A DNA stretch of 64,000 nt from an uncultured bacterium (lineage in GTDB: Bacteria; Bacillota; Clostridia; Lachnospirales; Lachnospiraceae): NCBI GenBank assembly GCA_948467735.1, contig CAOKFN010000012.1, positions 31,424 through 95,423 on the forward strand, in the 5' to 3' direction. This document shows positions 25,900 to 35,268 of this stretch, one piece after another; position 1 is the stretch's first letter; each line of letters begins with the position of its first letter. The translations under genes were made by a program, and so were the position numbers. The notes below the pieces were generated by a model. That model ran no database searches. It had not been told where the DNA came from and worked only from the letters and a program-made list of their open reading frames with translations.

Positions 25900-27333
25900 T
25901 TAATAAGCTCTCCCCCAATATACCATCTTCTTGGCCGGTTTTCCACAACATACGCAGGTATCCGCAATCTGTTCCTGTTCAAAAGGAATGCACCGGCTTG
26001 TAACGCTTAGTTTCTCCTTAATTTTAATTTCGCATTCCTCGCAGCCGCACCACATTGCTTTTACAAATCCCGACTTTTCTTGGAAAAGCCGCTCAAATTC
26101 TGCCATATCGGCGGCTGTGCAGGTATTGGCGTCCCTATGGGCCCTAGCCCTTTCCAGCATTTCCTTCTGGATGGTTTCCAAAAGCTCCCCTGCCCTTGCC
26201 TCCAGCTCCTCCAAAGGCACTTCCAGCTTTTCTCTGGTGTCCCGGCGGCAGACGACGCATCTGCCCGCTTCCATATCCTTGGGGCCGATTTCCACGCGGA
26301 GGGGATAACCGCGCATTTCCGCCTCCGCGAATTTCCAGCCGGGGGTCTTGTCGCTGTCGTCAACCTTGACCCGGAAGCTCTTTGCCAAGATATCCCGAAG
26401 CTCATAGGCCTTTTCCAGCACGCCTTCTTTTTTCTGTTGGATGGGAATCACGCATATCTGTACGGGCGCCGCCTTGGGAGGGAGCACCAGCCCTTCGTTG
26501 TCCCCGTGAACCATGATAATGGCGCCAATCAGGCGGGTGGTCATTCCCCAAGAGGTCTGGTGTACATATTTCAGCTTATTGTCCCTGTCCGTGAACTGCA
26601 CCCCAAACGCCTTGGCGAAGCCGTCGCCGAAATTGTGGGTGGTGCCCGCCTGCAGCGCCTTGCCGTCGTGCATCAGCGCCTCGATTGTGTAAGTTGCCAG
26701 CGCTCCGGCAAATTTCTCCTTCTCCGTCTTCCGGCCCTTAATCACCGGAATTGCAAGCACTTCCTCACAGAACTGCGCGTAGACGTTCAGCATCTGTATG
26801 GTTCGCTCCTGCGCTTCCTCCGCAGTCGCATGGGCAGTATGACCTTCCTGCCACAAGAATTCTCTGGACCGCAGAAAGGGTCTTGTCTCTTTTTCCCAGC
26901 GCACCACGGAGCACCACTGATTATATACTCTGGGCAGATCCCTATAGGACTGTATATCGTTTTTATAAAAATCACAAAACAGCGTCTCGGAGGTGGGACG
27001 CACACACAGCCTTTCCTGCAGGGGCTGCAATCCTCCATGCGTCACCCATGCCACCTCGGGCGCAAAGCCTTCCACATGGTCCTTCTCCTTCTGCAGCAGA
27101 GACTCCGGAATAAACATGGGAAGGTATACGTTTTCCACCCCCGTTTCTTTGAATCTTGCATCCAGCTGTTTCTGAATCAATTCCCAGATTGCATAGCCTG
27201 CGGGCTTGATTACCATGCATCCCTTTACGGAAGTATAATCAATCAGCTCCGCCTTCTTCACCACATCCGTGTACCACTGCGCGAAATCCACATCCATGGA
27301 TGTGATTTCCTCCACCATCTTTTTCTCTGCCAT
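25900..27333 (-). CDS. proS: Prolyl-tRNA synthetase (archaeal/eukaryote-like type)
   Basis: This class II aminoacyl-tRNA synthetase charges tRNA-Pro. The start at 27333 (AAGGAGG region upstream) gives 477 residues, the usual size of the short ProS type without the editing insertion. Motifs seen include FAQWYTDVVKKAEL, motif 2 around QWCSVVRWEKETRPFLRSREFLWQEGHT, HQTSWGMTTRLIG and the anticodon domain starting APVQICVIPI. The C-terminal zinc-binding region CGCEECEIK..CVCCGK ends in the conserved Tyr. Many Clostridia use this type. Confidence 0.95.
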   Translation of the reverse strand: MAEKKMVEEITSMDVDFAQWYTDVVKKAELIDYTSVKGCMVIKPAGYAIWELIQKQLDARFKETGVENVYLPMFIPESLLQKEKDHVEGFAPEVAWVTHGGLQPLQERLCVRPTSETLFCDFYKNDIQSYRDLPRVYNQWCSVVRWEKETRPFLRSREFLWQEGHTAHATAEEAQERTIQMLNVYAQFCEEVLAIPVIKGRKTEKEKFAGALATYTIEALMHDGKALQAGTTHNFGDGFAKAFGVQFTDRDNKLKYVHQTSWGMTTRLIGAIIMVHGDNEGLVLPPKAAPVQICVIPIQQKKEGVLEKAYELRDILAKSFRVKVDDSDKTPGWKFAEAEMRGYPLRVEIGPKDMEAGRCVVCRRDTREKLEVPLEELEARAGELLETIQKEMLERARAHRDANTCTAADMAEFERLFQEKSGFVKAMWCGCEECEIKIKEKLSVTSRCIPFEQEQIADTCVCCGKPAKKMVYWGRAY

Positions 27334-27409
27334 CTTTCCTTTCTCCTCCTTCCGCATATCGCGGTATTTCAAATCTGTTTTATTATCTATATTCATATCT
27401 TTTTTCAGC

Positions 27410-28690
27410 CTAAGTATTCTTCTCCTTCTTTTTATGCCCTTCCAGTCCGGGCACCATCACAATGGCAACCCAGCCCGCGCTGAAACCATTGTTGTACAAA
27501 TTCAATCCCCCATACATTTCCGTGGTACAGGTAACAATCGCCGAATGCAGCATTCCTGCGATAATTCCGGGAATCACGCCGAACTTTCCCGCAATGGGCG
27601 CCAAGCCCACCACGAAAATTGCCGCCAGCTGCATGCTGGGCGTGGTAGGCTGAAATTGATTTAAAAAAGTAGATAAAAACACCCCCAGAAGCACCGGCAG
27701 GTAATTCTTGATATGCGCGCCGAAAGCCGCAAATCCAAAGGCCGCAAGAACGGCTCCCACCACGGGACCGGAGAAATCCCCTCCGATCAGGCAGATGTAT
27801 ATGGAACACACAATCCCTATCAGTCCCATATTCATCAAGGTAGTCCCCACACCCTCTAACAATACAAAATCGGCCGCCGCCCTGCCGGAATGACGGCATA
27901 TTTTTATCACTCCCTTCAAGTCCCCTTTGTTCAAAAATAATCCATACAAAAAAGTAAGCGTAAAATATCCAAAAAGCCCTATCACTATCCATAGAGGACT
28001 CTCACCTCTCCAAATCATCACGGAGCCGCTCTCAAACCCAAAAGATTTCAGCACACAGACCAGTATAAAAGCAAGAACTCCCGCCGAAAATCCCACATTG
28101 AACAGATTATATCCCTTGTGCATGGTCGCGGTGTGCAGAGAAAAGGTGGGAAGCGCGTAGCCGATAAACAGCCCCACGCCCGCGGCAGACAGCATATTAA
28201 TTATTTTTCCAAAAGGCAGAATAAAAATCAGTTCCGTAACCAGAGGCGCAAGGCAGGTTCCGAAAAGCGCCGTATAGATACAGCTGCTTAACTGCACCCT
28301 ATGTAACCTTGCATAGAGAAGCGCTCCCGTTAAAATCGGCAGAATGTTCACCGGATTTTTCCCCCACAACGCATAGCCCATATTGATAAAAAAAGCCGCC
28401 ATGGTCAATCCGGTAAACTTCACTCTTTTAATACACAATAATACAAAGCCTATGGCCATCACAAACATGGAATTAATAAACGCGGCGCCATAACCTGCCA
28501 ATTCAAAGTAATCCGTAATCAGCGCATCTCTTGAGACAACAATCGTCCACAGTCCCCGAACAATGGACCACTCTCCCAAGTCCTCCCACCTGCTGCCAAA
28601 TACTCCCGCTGCAAGCAGCATCAGAATGGAAAAGATGCAGAACAGCTTCAATTCCTTTCCTTCTAATTTCCCCCTGATTTTTTCCGCCAT
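27410..28690 (-). CDS. DUF1576 family polytopic membrane protein
   Basis: Starting at 28690 after GGAGG gives 426 residues with about ten to eleven hydrophobic segments and short loops. The sequence (KLFCIFSILMLLAAGVFG at the start, NPVNILPILTGALLYA, LAPIAGKFGVIPGIIAGMLH near the end) matches the DUF1576 family, whose transported substrate is unknown. Two internal halves with similar spacing of glycine-rich helices suggest an inverted-repeat transporter fold, though this is not certain. The gene is in line with proS (76 bp downstream). A strong terminator at 28821-28851 separates it from upstream genes. Confidence 0.8.
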   Translation of the reverse strand: MAEKIRGKLEGKELKLFCIFSILMLLAAGVFGSRWEDLGEWSIVRGLWTIVVSRDALITDYFELAGYGAAFINSMFVMAIGFVLLCIKRVKFTGLTMAAFFINMGYALWGKNPVNILPILTGALLYARLHRVQLSSCIYTALFGTCLAPLVTELIFILPFGKIINMLSAAGVGLFIGYALPTFSLHTATMHKGYNLFNVGFSAGVLAFILVCVLKSFGFESGSVMIWRGESPLWIVIGLFGYFTLTFLYGLFLNKGDLKGVIKICRHSGRAAADFVLLEGVGTTLMNMGLIGIVCSIYICLIGGDFSGPVVGAVLAAFGFAAFGAHIKNYLPVLLGVFLSTFLNQFQPTTPSMQLAAIFVVGLAPIAGKFGVIPGIIAGMLHSAIVTCTTEMYGGLNLYNNGFSAGWVAIVMVPGLEGHKKKEKNT

Positions 28691-28820
28691 CCATACCTCC
28701 GTCTTTTTTTCATACCCATCCAGCGGCTGAGCATTAGATGAGTTATAATACATCTATTTTAGTCTACCACAAGCGACTCACGATTGCAAGCGGCACAAAC
28801 CGGACACCATTCTTAATATA

Positions 28821-28851
28821 AGAAAAGGTTCTGCAAAGCAGAACCTTTTCT
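28821..28851 (-). terminator. Intrinsic terminator
   Basis: AGAAAAGGTTCTGC and GCAGAACCTTTTCT are exact complements around a 3-base loop. On the minus strand the stem ends in a T-rich stretch (CTTTTCTTATATT). It terminates the transcript of the 74-residue gene and the pectinase operon upstream. Confidence 0.85.
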
Positions 28852-28879
28852 CCTACCGGCCGCCCTGCGGCATTCAATA

Positions 28880-29104
28880 CTACTCCAGCACATCAAACGC
28901 CTTTCCGCAGGCCCATGGGCTTCCCACATCACAGCGCCCATGATGATATTGACGGGATACTGCCTTCCCCCGTCCTTCCTCCACATGCACCTGAATCCGG
29001 CTGTCGCCCGCCTGTATATAACTGTCCAGCAAAGCGGCCAGCGCTTCCACATCCTTGTCCGATATTTCCATTCCGGACCTTTCGCCATTTTCATTCGCTG
29101 CCAT
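28880..29104 (-). CDS. Small hypothetical protein (74 aa)
   Basis: The ATG at 29104 follows GGTGGAG and encodes MAANENGERSGMEISDKDVE..., an acidic N-terminal helix followed by a C-terminal CDVGSPWACGK segment. There is no signal peptide or membrane segment. The reading frame has normal codon usage and a terminator directly after it, which supports a real gene. I cannot name a function. It sits 152 bp downstream of the PL11 lyase gene and may be the last gene of that operon. Confidence 0.55.
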   Translation of the reverse strand: MAANENGERSGMEISDKDVEALAALLDSYIQAGDSRIQVHVEEGRGKAVSRQYHHGRCDVGSPWACGKAFDVLE

Positions 29105-29256
29105 ATCTCCACCTTCTCACTTTTTCATGCCGCGGCACCGTACTTTCCACCCCCGGTTCCTGCCAAGCCCTCTTTCTGCGTCCGGCTCTTCTGCCAAAAG
29201 TCCGGCGGCTCTCTTTCCTCCGCCACGCTCTTCTGCCGGGCGCTCCGTATCCTCTT

Positions 29257-31482
29257 TCATCGGCTCAGTTCTTCTGTCAGCAGGTATGGAAGATTTGCAG
29301 GCTGGTTATATGCTGTGTTCTGCCATGCAACGCCTTCTCTGTAGGTCCTATTTTCCAGCAGGCAGGGGAACACATATTCCGTAGCAATATTGGTGCTGTA
29401 AATACGGATTTTGCAGTTGTCTTTGGCATCCCGCACAATAAATTCTTCTCTCCAGTCGCCGTAGATATCCGCCACAAGTCCGGCATTCGCCTTGGTGCTG
29501 TTGTTCAGCTGCGTGCCTGACGCCAGCAGAATATTCTTCAGCTTCTTATTCTCCCAATCCCATTTCTGCACCCGGGGCACCAGTTCGTCGGAATTGTTGG
29601 AGTCAAACAGCTCCATCAGCAGATCCCCGTCCCAGTAAATGGAGAAATTAATGCTGGGCCGCGATATATCCGTGGCCTTTCCGTTACAGTCATATACCAC
29701 GTCGCTGCTTGCGCTCCACATCTCGGCGCCGTCGTATCTGGGGTCAATATCCGCCGCCATGCCTCGGCCAATGTCCTTTTCCATCTTAACGCCCCAGATA
29801 ATTTCTCCGGTCTGGGCATCGTGAAGCTCCAGTCCGTATGCCGCGGATTTTTCCTCATGGACGCCGAACATCTCCAGTCTGCCGTCATTATTCCAGTCGC
29901 TGACATGCATTGCGTCGCCGTGTCCCAAGCCTGTGGTATACATGGCCTGCCCGTCATTGTCCACTGTCAGCGAACCGTACATAATCTCATCATATCCGTC
30001 CCCGTCCACATCATTGATGGATAATTGATGATTTCCCTGTGCGGCATATCTGCTTTCGTTGGGCACGTCAAAAGCCCACTGCATTTCCAGCTTACCGTTC
30101 ACCAGCTTCCATGCCGTAAGCGTGGTTCTTCCATAATATCCCCGGCAGAAAATGGCGCTTGCGCTCCCGTCGTCCAAATATCCCGTCCCCGCAAGGAAAC
30201 GATCCGCCCTGTTGGCATAGCCGTCGTTATTTTCCGCAGGCGCGCCGTTTTTCAGGCCCCAATATCTAGTGTCATAGATTCCTTTCTGCTCGTCGTAAGG
30301 TCCCCTCTCCGGAATATATTTGACCGTATCAATCATCTGTCCGGTCGCTCCGTCGAATGCGGTCAGATATTCCTGACCAAGCACAATTCTGCCCAGTTTT
30401 CCGGAATGCTGTCTGAAGTCATACTCGGCGGGCGTCCCCTTTTTATCCGTAGGAAGGTCTTTTACGCTGACCTCGCCCACATGCCCTGTCTCCTTCAGAT
30501 TCGCGTCAAAGGTGGTGGAACCATCCGCAGTCTTACAGATAAGCTCCGCTCTGCCGTCCCCGTCATAATCCCAAACTTGGAACTGGGTATAGTGGGCGCC
30601 GGAACGGATATTTAATCCCAAATCAATTCTCCACATCAGCTGCGCCCTGCCCTCCGCCAAGTCAATATCATAAGCGTCCAGAATCGTAGTGCCCGTGTAA
30701 CCGTCATGGGCATTGTCCTTGGCATTATCCGGATACCATTTTACAATCAGCTCAAGCTGTCCGTCCCCGTCCAAATCACCCACGGACATATCGTTGGAGG
30801 TGTATTGTGTCTCCACGCCGTCCGGCATTGTCTGGGCAGGAGGCGCCTGCAGCGTCAGCTCCTGATACATATCAGCCCAAGCTTTTGTCGTCTCCCCGCC
30901 TGTGGAGATTCCTTCGCTGGCAGTCAGCTTGTAGGTGTCGCCGGAACTGCCCGCCTCATCCATAAAGGAGGTACGGTTTCCCGTATAGACCGTTTCGCCG
31001 TTTCTTTCCAAGGTAAACACTATCTCTTTGGAATCTGCTTCATAGCATCTCCAGCTCACAAATATCCCTTGTTCCGCCTTCACCGCAGTCAGCGCTCTGT
31101 CGGAATAGGTTTCCGCAGGCGCATATTTTCCGATAGAAGATAATTCCCCGTATGTAGTGGTAATCTCCGGTGTAGGTTCCGGGGTCGGGGCCGGTGTTGG
31201 CGAAGGGGAGGGGCTGGGCGCAGGTTCTGCCGTGGGAGCGGCTGTTGGCTCTGCCGTAGGCGCCGCTGTCGGTTCCGCCGTGGGAGCCGCTTCCCCGTTT
31301 TCCCCCGAAGGGTTCTGGGATACGGACGCGTCGGCCGGTTCCTGAACCTGATTTCCGCAGGCGGATACGGTGAGCATGACAACCGCCGCTAACGCGGAAA
31401 GCTTCCTTCCGTAGAAACCTCTTTTTTGAACTCTCCGCTCCGTATGTATGTCGTTCATACCCATATTTTTTTTGCGTAACAT
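29257..31482 (-). CDS. Rhamnogalacturonan endolyase, family PL11, lipid- or wall-anchored
   Basis: This enzyme cleaves the rhamnogalacturonan-I backbone by beta-elimination outside the cell. The start at 31482 (GGAAGAG upstream) gives 741 residues. A signal sequence ends in LTVSACGNQ, a lipobox-like site. A Pro/Thr/Ala/Glu linker of repeated PTAEPTAA units spans about residues 55-110. The PL11 domain follows: DMSVGDLDGDGQLELIVKWYP, YTQFQVWDYDGDGRAELICK and SINDVDGDGYDEIMYG (calcium-binding D-x-D-x-D-G loops of the eight-bladed propeller), then GDAMHVSDWNNDGR and WREEFIVRD. It overlaps by coupling with the GH105 gene, whose stop lies 14 bp before this start. It is the only degradative enzyme of the locus with an export signal, so it should make the first cut. 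Confidence 0.9.
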   Translation of the reverse strand: MLRKKNMGMNDIHTERRVQKRGFYGRKLSALAAVVMLTVSACGNQVQEPADASVSQNPSGENGEAAPTAEPTAAPTAEPTAAPTAEPAPSPSPSPTPAPTPEPTPEITTTYGELSSIGKYAPAETYSDRALTAVKAEQGIFVSWRCYEADSKEIVFTLERNGETVYTGNRTSFMDEAGSSGDTYKLTASEGISTGGETTKAWADMYQELTLQAPPAQTMPDGVETQYTSNDMSVGDLDGDGQLELIVKWYPDNAKDNAHDGYTGTTILDAYDIDLAEGRAQLMWRIDLGLNIRSGAHYTQFQVWDYDGDGRAELICKTADGSTTFDANLKETGHVGEVSVKDLPTDKKGTPAEYDFRQHSGKLGRIVLGQEYLTAFDGATGQMIDTVKYIPERGPYDEQKGIYDTRYWGLKNGAPAENNDGYANRADRFLAGTGYLDDGSASAIFCRGYYGRTTLTAWKLVNGKLEMQWAFDVPNESRYAAQGNHQLSINDVDGDGYDEIMYGSLTVDNDGQAMYTTGLGHGDAMHVSDWNNDGRLEMFGVHEEKSAAYGLELHDAQTGEIIWGVKMEKDIGRGMAADIDPRYDGAEMWSASSDVVYDCNGKATDISRPSINFSIYWDGDLLMELFDSNNSDELVPRVQKWDWENKKLKNILLASGTQLNNSTKANAGLVADIYGDWREEFIVRDAKDNCKIRIYSTNIATEYVFPCLLENRTYREGVAWQNTAYNQPANLPYLLTEELSR

Positions 31483-31496
31483 ATGATCTCTTCCTT

Positions 31497-32714
31497 TCAT
31501 TTCCCGCTCGGGGACCGCAGTGACGTCAAATACCGCATTTCCGAATAAGCCATGATATATGGACCGCTTCCCTTGCCCTCGTCCGTGCGATAGAATTTCT
31601 CCAATTCATAATTATTTTTGCCGCTGGCGTCCGCCCTCATATAGATATCCTTTAAGCCGTCCTCGTCCAGCTTTTCTTCCGTGATCCCCACGAAGGCCCT
31701 AACCGCCGCTTCCCGATATGTTTCATCCAGCCAGCCCTTCCTGATTCCTTTCAGGATAATATAGGACATCATTGCCGTGCCGCTGGTTTCCAGACGATTG
31801 GTTTCGGTCGCGGGCTGATCCGCCAGATTTGTCCACATACCGTTCTCCTTCTGGTATTTCAGGATTCCGTCTACGAAAAGTTTTAACGCCGCTTTTCTCT
31901 CTTCCAGATATTCCTCCGGCAGCACTTCCATCACATCCACCATGGCCATGCCGTACCAGCCCATGGATCTGGTCCAGAAGAAATTGCAGACGTCCTCCCT
32001 GCTGTTTCCGCCATGATAATACAGGCCGTTGGGCGCAAGCAGAGTCTTCGCAACCCAGCTGAAACGCTCCTGTACCAAGCTAAGCTGTTTTTTATCGCCG
32101 ATTCGCGCCGCATGATGGGCCAAGAAGGGCTGCAGCATATAGATTCCGTCCAGCCAAAACCGGAACCTTGGCGTGTTCGCCCAGCCATGACAGTAATTAT
32201 GGCCCAATTCTTCCGGCATATTTTCCAGACAGGGGGTATGCCCCGCGCTGTTCACATAGGTTTCGTCCGTCAAATGCTTATAAAGCAGCGCGGTTATCTC
32301 TCCATAGACGTCCCCGCCTTTGGAAAATCTCTCATAAAGCGCGGCTGTTTTATAGCAGTCCGCCCCATGACAGTCAACATAACCGGCCCTCTCAAAGTCC
32401 AGCACCCAGCTTCCGTCCTCCTCCTGACGAATCATGCTGTCCAGATAGTCCTTCACATATTCATAATATACGCCGCCATGCTCCGGGTCAAATTCGTATA
32501 TATCATAAAGGCCTTCCATGATTACCCCGGTAAAATAGCTGTAGCTGTATAATAATTTATGGGTATTGGGCGAACGTCTCTCCGTATCCCATGTGAAAAA
32601 TATGTCCGGCGACGGCACCACCTTTCCCGGCACATTCACCTCGGAATGTATTGTCAGCCTGTCAATATAGTCTGCCGCTTTCTCCATGGCGGCCTTTACG
32701 CGATTCTGTTCCAT
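31497..32714 (-). CDS. Unsaturated rhamnogalacturonyl hydrolase, family GH105
   Basis: The start at 32714 (AGGAGG, six bases before the ATG) gives 405 residues without a signal peptide, so it acts in the cytoplasm. GH105 enzymes remove the unsaturated galacturonyl residue left by PL4/PL11 lyases. The (alpha/alpha)6 barrel and catalytic Asp in RFWLDGIYMLQPFLAHH fit YteR, as do RSMGWYGMAMVDVMEVLP and LETSGTAMMSYIILKG. It lies between the GH28 gene and the PL11 gene. A 30-base hairpin element of the CGGAA family stands between the GH28 stop and this ribosome site. A second GH105 gene is at 54673. Confidence 0.9.
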   Translation of the reverse strand: MEQNRVKAAMEKAADYIDRLTIHSEVNVPGKVVPSPDIFFTWDTERRSPNTHKLLYSYSYFTGVIMEGLYDIYEFDPEHGGVYYEYVKDYLDSMIRQEEDGSWVLDFERAGYVDCHGADCYKTAALYERFSKGGDVYGEITALLYKHLTDETYVNSAGHTPCLENMPEELGHNYCHGWANTPRFRFWLDGIYMLQPFLAHHAARIGDKKQLSLVQERFSWVAKTLLAPNGLYYHGGNSREDVCNFFWTRSMGWYGMAMVDVMEVLPEEYLEERKAALKLFVDGILKYQKENGMWTNLADQPATETNRLETSGTAMMSYIILKGIRKGWLDETYREAAVRAFVGITEEKLDEDGLKDIYMRADASGKNNYELEKFYRTDEGKGSGPYIMAYSEMRYLTSLRSPSGK

Positions 32715-32729
32715 TGTTTTCCTCCTATA

Positions 32730-32759
32730 AAGTTCCGTCTCTTCGCTTCTGCGAGACTT
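32730..32759 (-). repeat. Minimal CGGAA-bulge hairpin element before GH105
   Basis: Sense reading is AAG-TCTC-(11-base loop)-GAGA-CGGAA-CTT, then TATAGGAGG. AAG pairs with CTT and TCTC with GAGA, leaving CGGAA as a 3' bulge. The same frame closes the about 100-base elements near fucU and the PL4 gene, where the outer arms are CAG and CTG. It begins one base after the GH28 stop. Confidence 0.65.
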
Positions 32760-32760
32760 T

Positions 32761-34320
32761 TTATTCTTGGCTCCACTCGTCAACGCCGTCTATGTCCACA
32801 GCTTCGCCTTCATTTCCTTCCAATATCACATTCTTAAGCGTCACTTTTTTGGCGTTTCTCACAAAGATTCCCTGCCTGCTGCTTCTCTCACAGCCCGTCA
32901 TCATGGCGGCTTTGCCTTCTTTTGCGTCTTTTGCAAAGGAAATGGTTACATTCTCCATCTCCACACACTCAATCTTTGATTCCGGCAGTCCGTAAAAATA
33001 AACGCCTGCCACATGGCAGTCCCTGCATACCACATTGCGGATTTCAATTTTGCCCACTCTGGGGGTTCTGTCATCCACGGGCAGCGCTTCCTTGCTGGCA
33101 ACATATTCCGACTTTCCGTCCGCGCCGCAGTAATAGAAACAGTTGATGACAAAAGGCGTCCTGACCCCTTCCATCAACACATTCTCAAAGGAAATCCCTG
33201 AGAGATAGGAATCCTTTCCTCTCCCCCGCCTGCTTTTCACACGAAGCCCTCTGTCCGTGTTGATAAAGCGGCAGTTTCTCACAAGAATATTGTCCACGCC
33301 TGCGGCAATCTCGCTGCCAATGGTAACGCCTCCATGCCCCCGTTCCATCAGGCAGTTGTGAATCACAATATTTTTCGACGGCGTTCGGTAAGTTTTTCCC
33401 ATATACATTTTGCCAGACTTCACGGCAATGCAGTCGTCTCCCACCGAGAAATACACTCCCGCAATCTCCACATCAAAACAGGATTCCGGGTCGATTCCGT
33501 CCGTATTGTGGGAATTATCCGGCGACTGGATTTTAATATCCAAGAAACGAATCCCGTCGGAAAAATAAGGATGCAGATTCCATGAAGGAGAATTCTTAAT
33601 CGTAACGCCCTGCAGCACCACATTCTTACAATGGTTCAAAAACAGCATTCTCGGCCTTGCCGCCGGGTCGTTCTTCCTCTTTTCCTTATCCCACCAGTTG
33701 TCAAAATCCGCCCCTCCGTCTATGACTCCTTCTCCGCAGATAACCACGTCTTCCACATATAAGCCGGTTAAAATACTGGCATAGGTATCCAGCGGACTTC
33801 CCTCCCAGCTGGCCGGGAGAAATTCTCCCTTCTCATCATAGCTTTCAATCCTGCCCGGCAGAATCGGCAGCTTTGTCTTATCCGGAATCGCCCGCAGCAC
33901 CGCGTCCTTGGCCAGCTCCAGCTTCATATGGCTTTTCAGGAACAAATGGGTAAAACGATAAGTTCCTTCCGGTATATAGACTCTGCCATGCTCGGGAACC
34001 GTCATAATCGCCGCCTGCAGATACGCCGTGTCATCCGTTATGCCGTCTCCTGCTGCTCCGAAATCTTTCACATTTAACGTGACGAATTCATAGCTTGTAT
34101 GTACTTTGATGACCTCGGTTGATTCTTCTTCTCGTTTTAACTGTACCTCCACATCCGTATCCGGCGTCAGGCCATAGACGGAAAGTATGGTCTTATCCGT
34201 TGTCAGACGCTTTTCTCCGTCTATGTATACGTCATAGCTTTTTGTACGGTAATCCGCTTTATTGTCCAATACCTCCAGAACAAAGCTTCTGGCCGCCGTA
34301 AAAATTACTTTTGCTTCCAT
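32761..34320 (-). CDS. Polygalacturonase-type glycosidase, family GH28
   Basis: The start at 34320 follows GGGAGAAAG, giving 519 residues with no signal peptide. Residues 1-80 form a beta-rich domain (YDVYIDGEKRLTT, TPDTDVEVQLKRE). The rest is a right-handed beta-helix with all GH28 catalytic motifs: NTDGIDPESC, GDDCIAVKSG, GHGGVTIGSE and RGLRVKS. Because it should be cytoplasmic, it probably acts as an exo-enzyme on imported rhamnogalacturonan or galacturonan oligomers. It follows the CE12-type esterase gene by 44 bp in the same operon. Both GH28 polygalacturonases and rhamnogalacturonases share these motifs, so the exact linkage is open. Confidence 0.9.
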   Translation of the reverse strand: MEAKVIFTAARSFVLEVLDNKADYRTKSYDVYIDGEKRLTTDKTILSVYGLTPDTDVEVQLKREEESTEVIKVHTSYEFVTLNVKDFGAAGDGITDDTAYLQAAIMTVPEHGRVYIPEGTYRFTHLFLKSHMKLELAKDAVLRAIPDKTKLPILPGRIESYDEKGEFLPASWEGSPLDTYASILTGLYVEDVVICGEGVIDGGADFDNWWDKEKRKNDPAARPRMLFLNHCKNVVLQGVTIKNSPSWNLHPYFSDGIRFLDIKIQSPDNSHNTDGIDPESCFDVEIAGVYFSVGDDCIAVKSGKMYMGKTYRTPSKNIVIHNCLMERGHGGVTIGSEIAAGVDNILVRNCRFINTDRGLRVKSRRGRGKDSYLSGISFENVLMEGVRTPFVINCFYYCGADGKSEYVASKEALPVDDRTPRVGKIEIRNVVCRDCHVAGVYFYGLPESKIECVEMENVTISFAKDAKEGKAAMMTGCERSSRQGIFVRNAKKVTLKNVILEGNEGEAVDIDGVDEWSQE

Positions 34321-34364
34321 TCTTTCTCCCTTATCACTTTCTGCATCCTGCGTTCCTGTGCCCT

Positions 34365-35069
34365 TCAATCAATTAAATCCTGCCTGTCGCAGAGCTTTGT
34401 TTCCAGCATATCCGCATAAATACCGCCCAGCTCCTTCAATCCTTCCGCCACCAAGCCGGCCATTTTAATCGCGCCCTCATAATGAAGATGGGTATTGTCC
34501 GTCATATCCTTTTCATAATTCTCATAAGTTCCTGCCGGGAAATACATAAACCATTTCCTGCTCTCCAAATCTCCCGTTTTCTCATAGAGAATTCTGCTCT
34601 TCTCCGTCAAGTCGATTACCGCCAGATGCTCTCTTTCCGCCAGCGCTTTCACAGCCGCGGGATACGCCCCATGACTGTTCTTGATGGTGCCGTCCTCCTG
34701 AAAAAGCCTTCTGGAAAGCGGCGTAATCAATACCGGAATCGCACCCTTTTCCCTAGCCGCGTTGACATAGCGCATCAAATATTCCTGATAAGTAGTATCC
34801 GGATCCGTATGCCGATCCTCCTTAGGTTTCTCATCATTATGCCCAAATTGTATGAAAAGGAAATCGCCTTCCTCCATCATCTCCTTTGCCGGCTCAAACC
34901 GTCCCGCATCATAAAAGCTTTTGGAGCTGGCCCCGTTTTTAGCAAAATCCAAGACAACATATTCCCGTTTCAGATACCTGTCAAATTCCTGCCCGATTCC
35001 GGTCTGAGGATAAGTATCCACCCCGTTAAACGCAACGGTGGAATCGCCTACCCAAATGAGTTTTTTCAT
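34365..35069 (-). CDS. Rhamnogalacturonan acetylesterase, SGNH/CE12 type
   Basis: This 234-residue cytoplasmic SGNH hydrolase removes acetyl groups from rhamnogalacturonan oligosaccharides. Block I holds Gly8-Asp9-Ser10 (IWVGDSTVAFNG), with GIGQEF after it. The Asn of block III is in IQFGHNDEKP and the Asp/His pair in DNTHLHYEGA. It resembles Bacillus YesY/RhgT. It is the first gene of a four-gene operon (CE12, GH28, GH105, PL11). A sigma-A promoter with a perfect TATAAT lies about 45 bp upstream. Confidence 0.9.
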   Translation of the reverse strand: MKKLIWVGDSTVAFNGVDTYPQTGIGQEFDRYLKREYVVLDFAKNGASSKSFYDAGRFEPAKEMMEEGDFLFIQFGHNDEKPKEDRHTDPDTTYQEYLMRYVNAAREKGAIPVLITPLSRRLFQEDGTIKNSHGAYPAAVKALAEREHLAVIDLTEKSRILYEKTGDLESRKWFMYFPAGTYENYEKDMTDNTHLHYEGAIKMAGLVAEGLKELGGIYADMLETKLCDRQDLID

Positions 35070-35114
35070 AATTTTGGCCCATCCTTTCTATTTTTAATCT
35101 AAGCCTCTTTCTCT

Positions 35115-35143
35115 ATTATAACTAGTACCGCGCCGAAAATCAA
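35115..35143 (-). promoter_or_regulatory. Promoter of the CE12-GH28-GH105-PL11 operon
   Basis: Minus strand: TTGATT (35143-35138), 17-base spacer, TATAAT (35120-35115). It sits between the terminator of the transporter operon and the esterase start, so the enzymes have their own transcript. Confidence 0.8.
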
Positions 35144-35186
35144 TCCATTCAAAAAGGATATTTGATGTTCCGTTCCATATGCCATG

Positions 35187-35220
35187 AAAAAAGGCCCCTC
35201 TGCCTAAGCAGAGGAGCCCC
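35187..35220 (-). terminator. Intrinsic terminator of the transporter operon
   Basis: On the minus strand GGGGCTCCTCTGC pairs with GCAGAGGGGCC (one bulge), followed by TTTTTT. It lies about 50 bp after the stop of the second binding-protein gene. Confidence 0.85.
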
Positions 35221-35268
35221 TACATAAGATAATGCTATAAAGTTTTATCGAGCTTCTGGCTTAATACC

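Noticed and set aside
26080..27483. 467-codon plus-strand open frame
   Set aside because: Antisense shadow of proS, which has all synthetase motifs on the minus strand.
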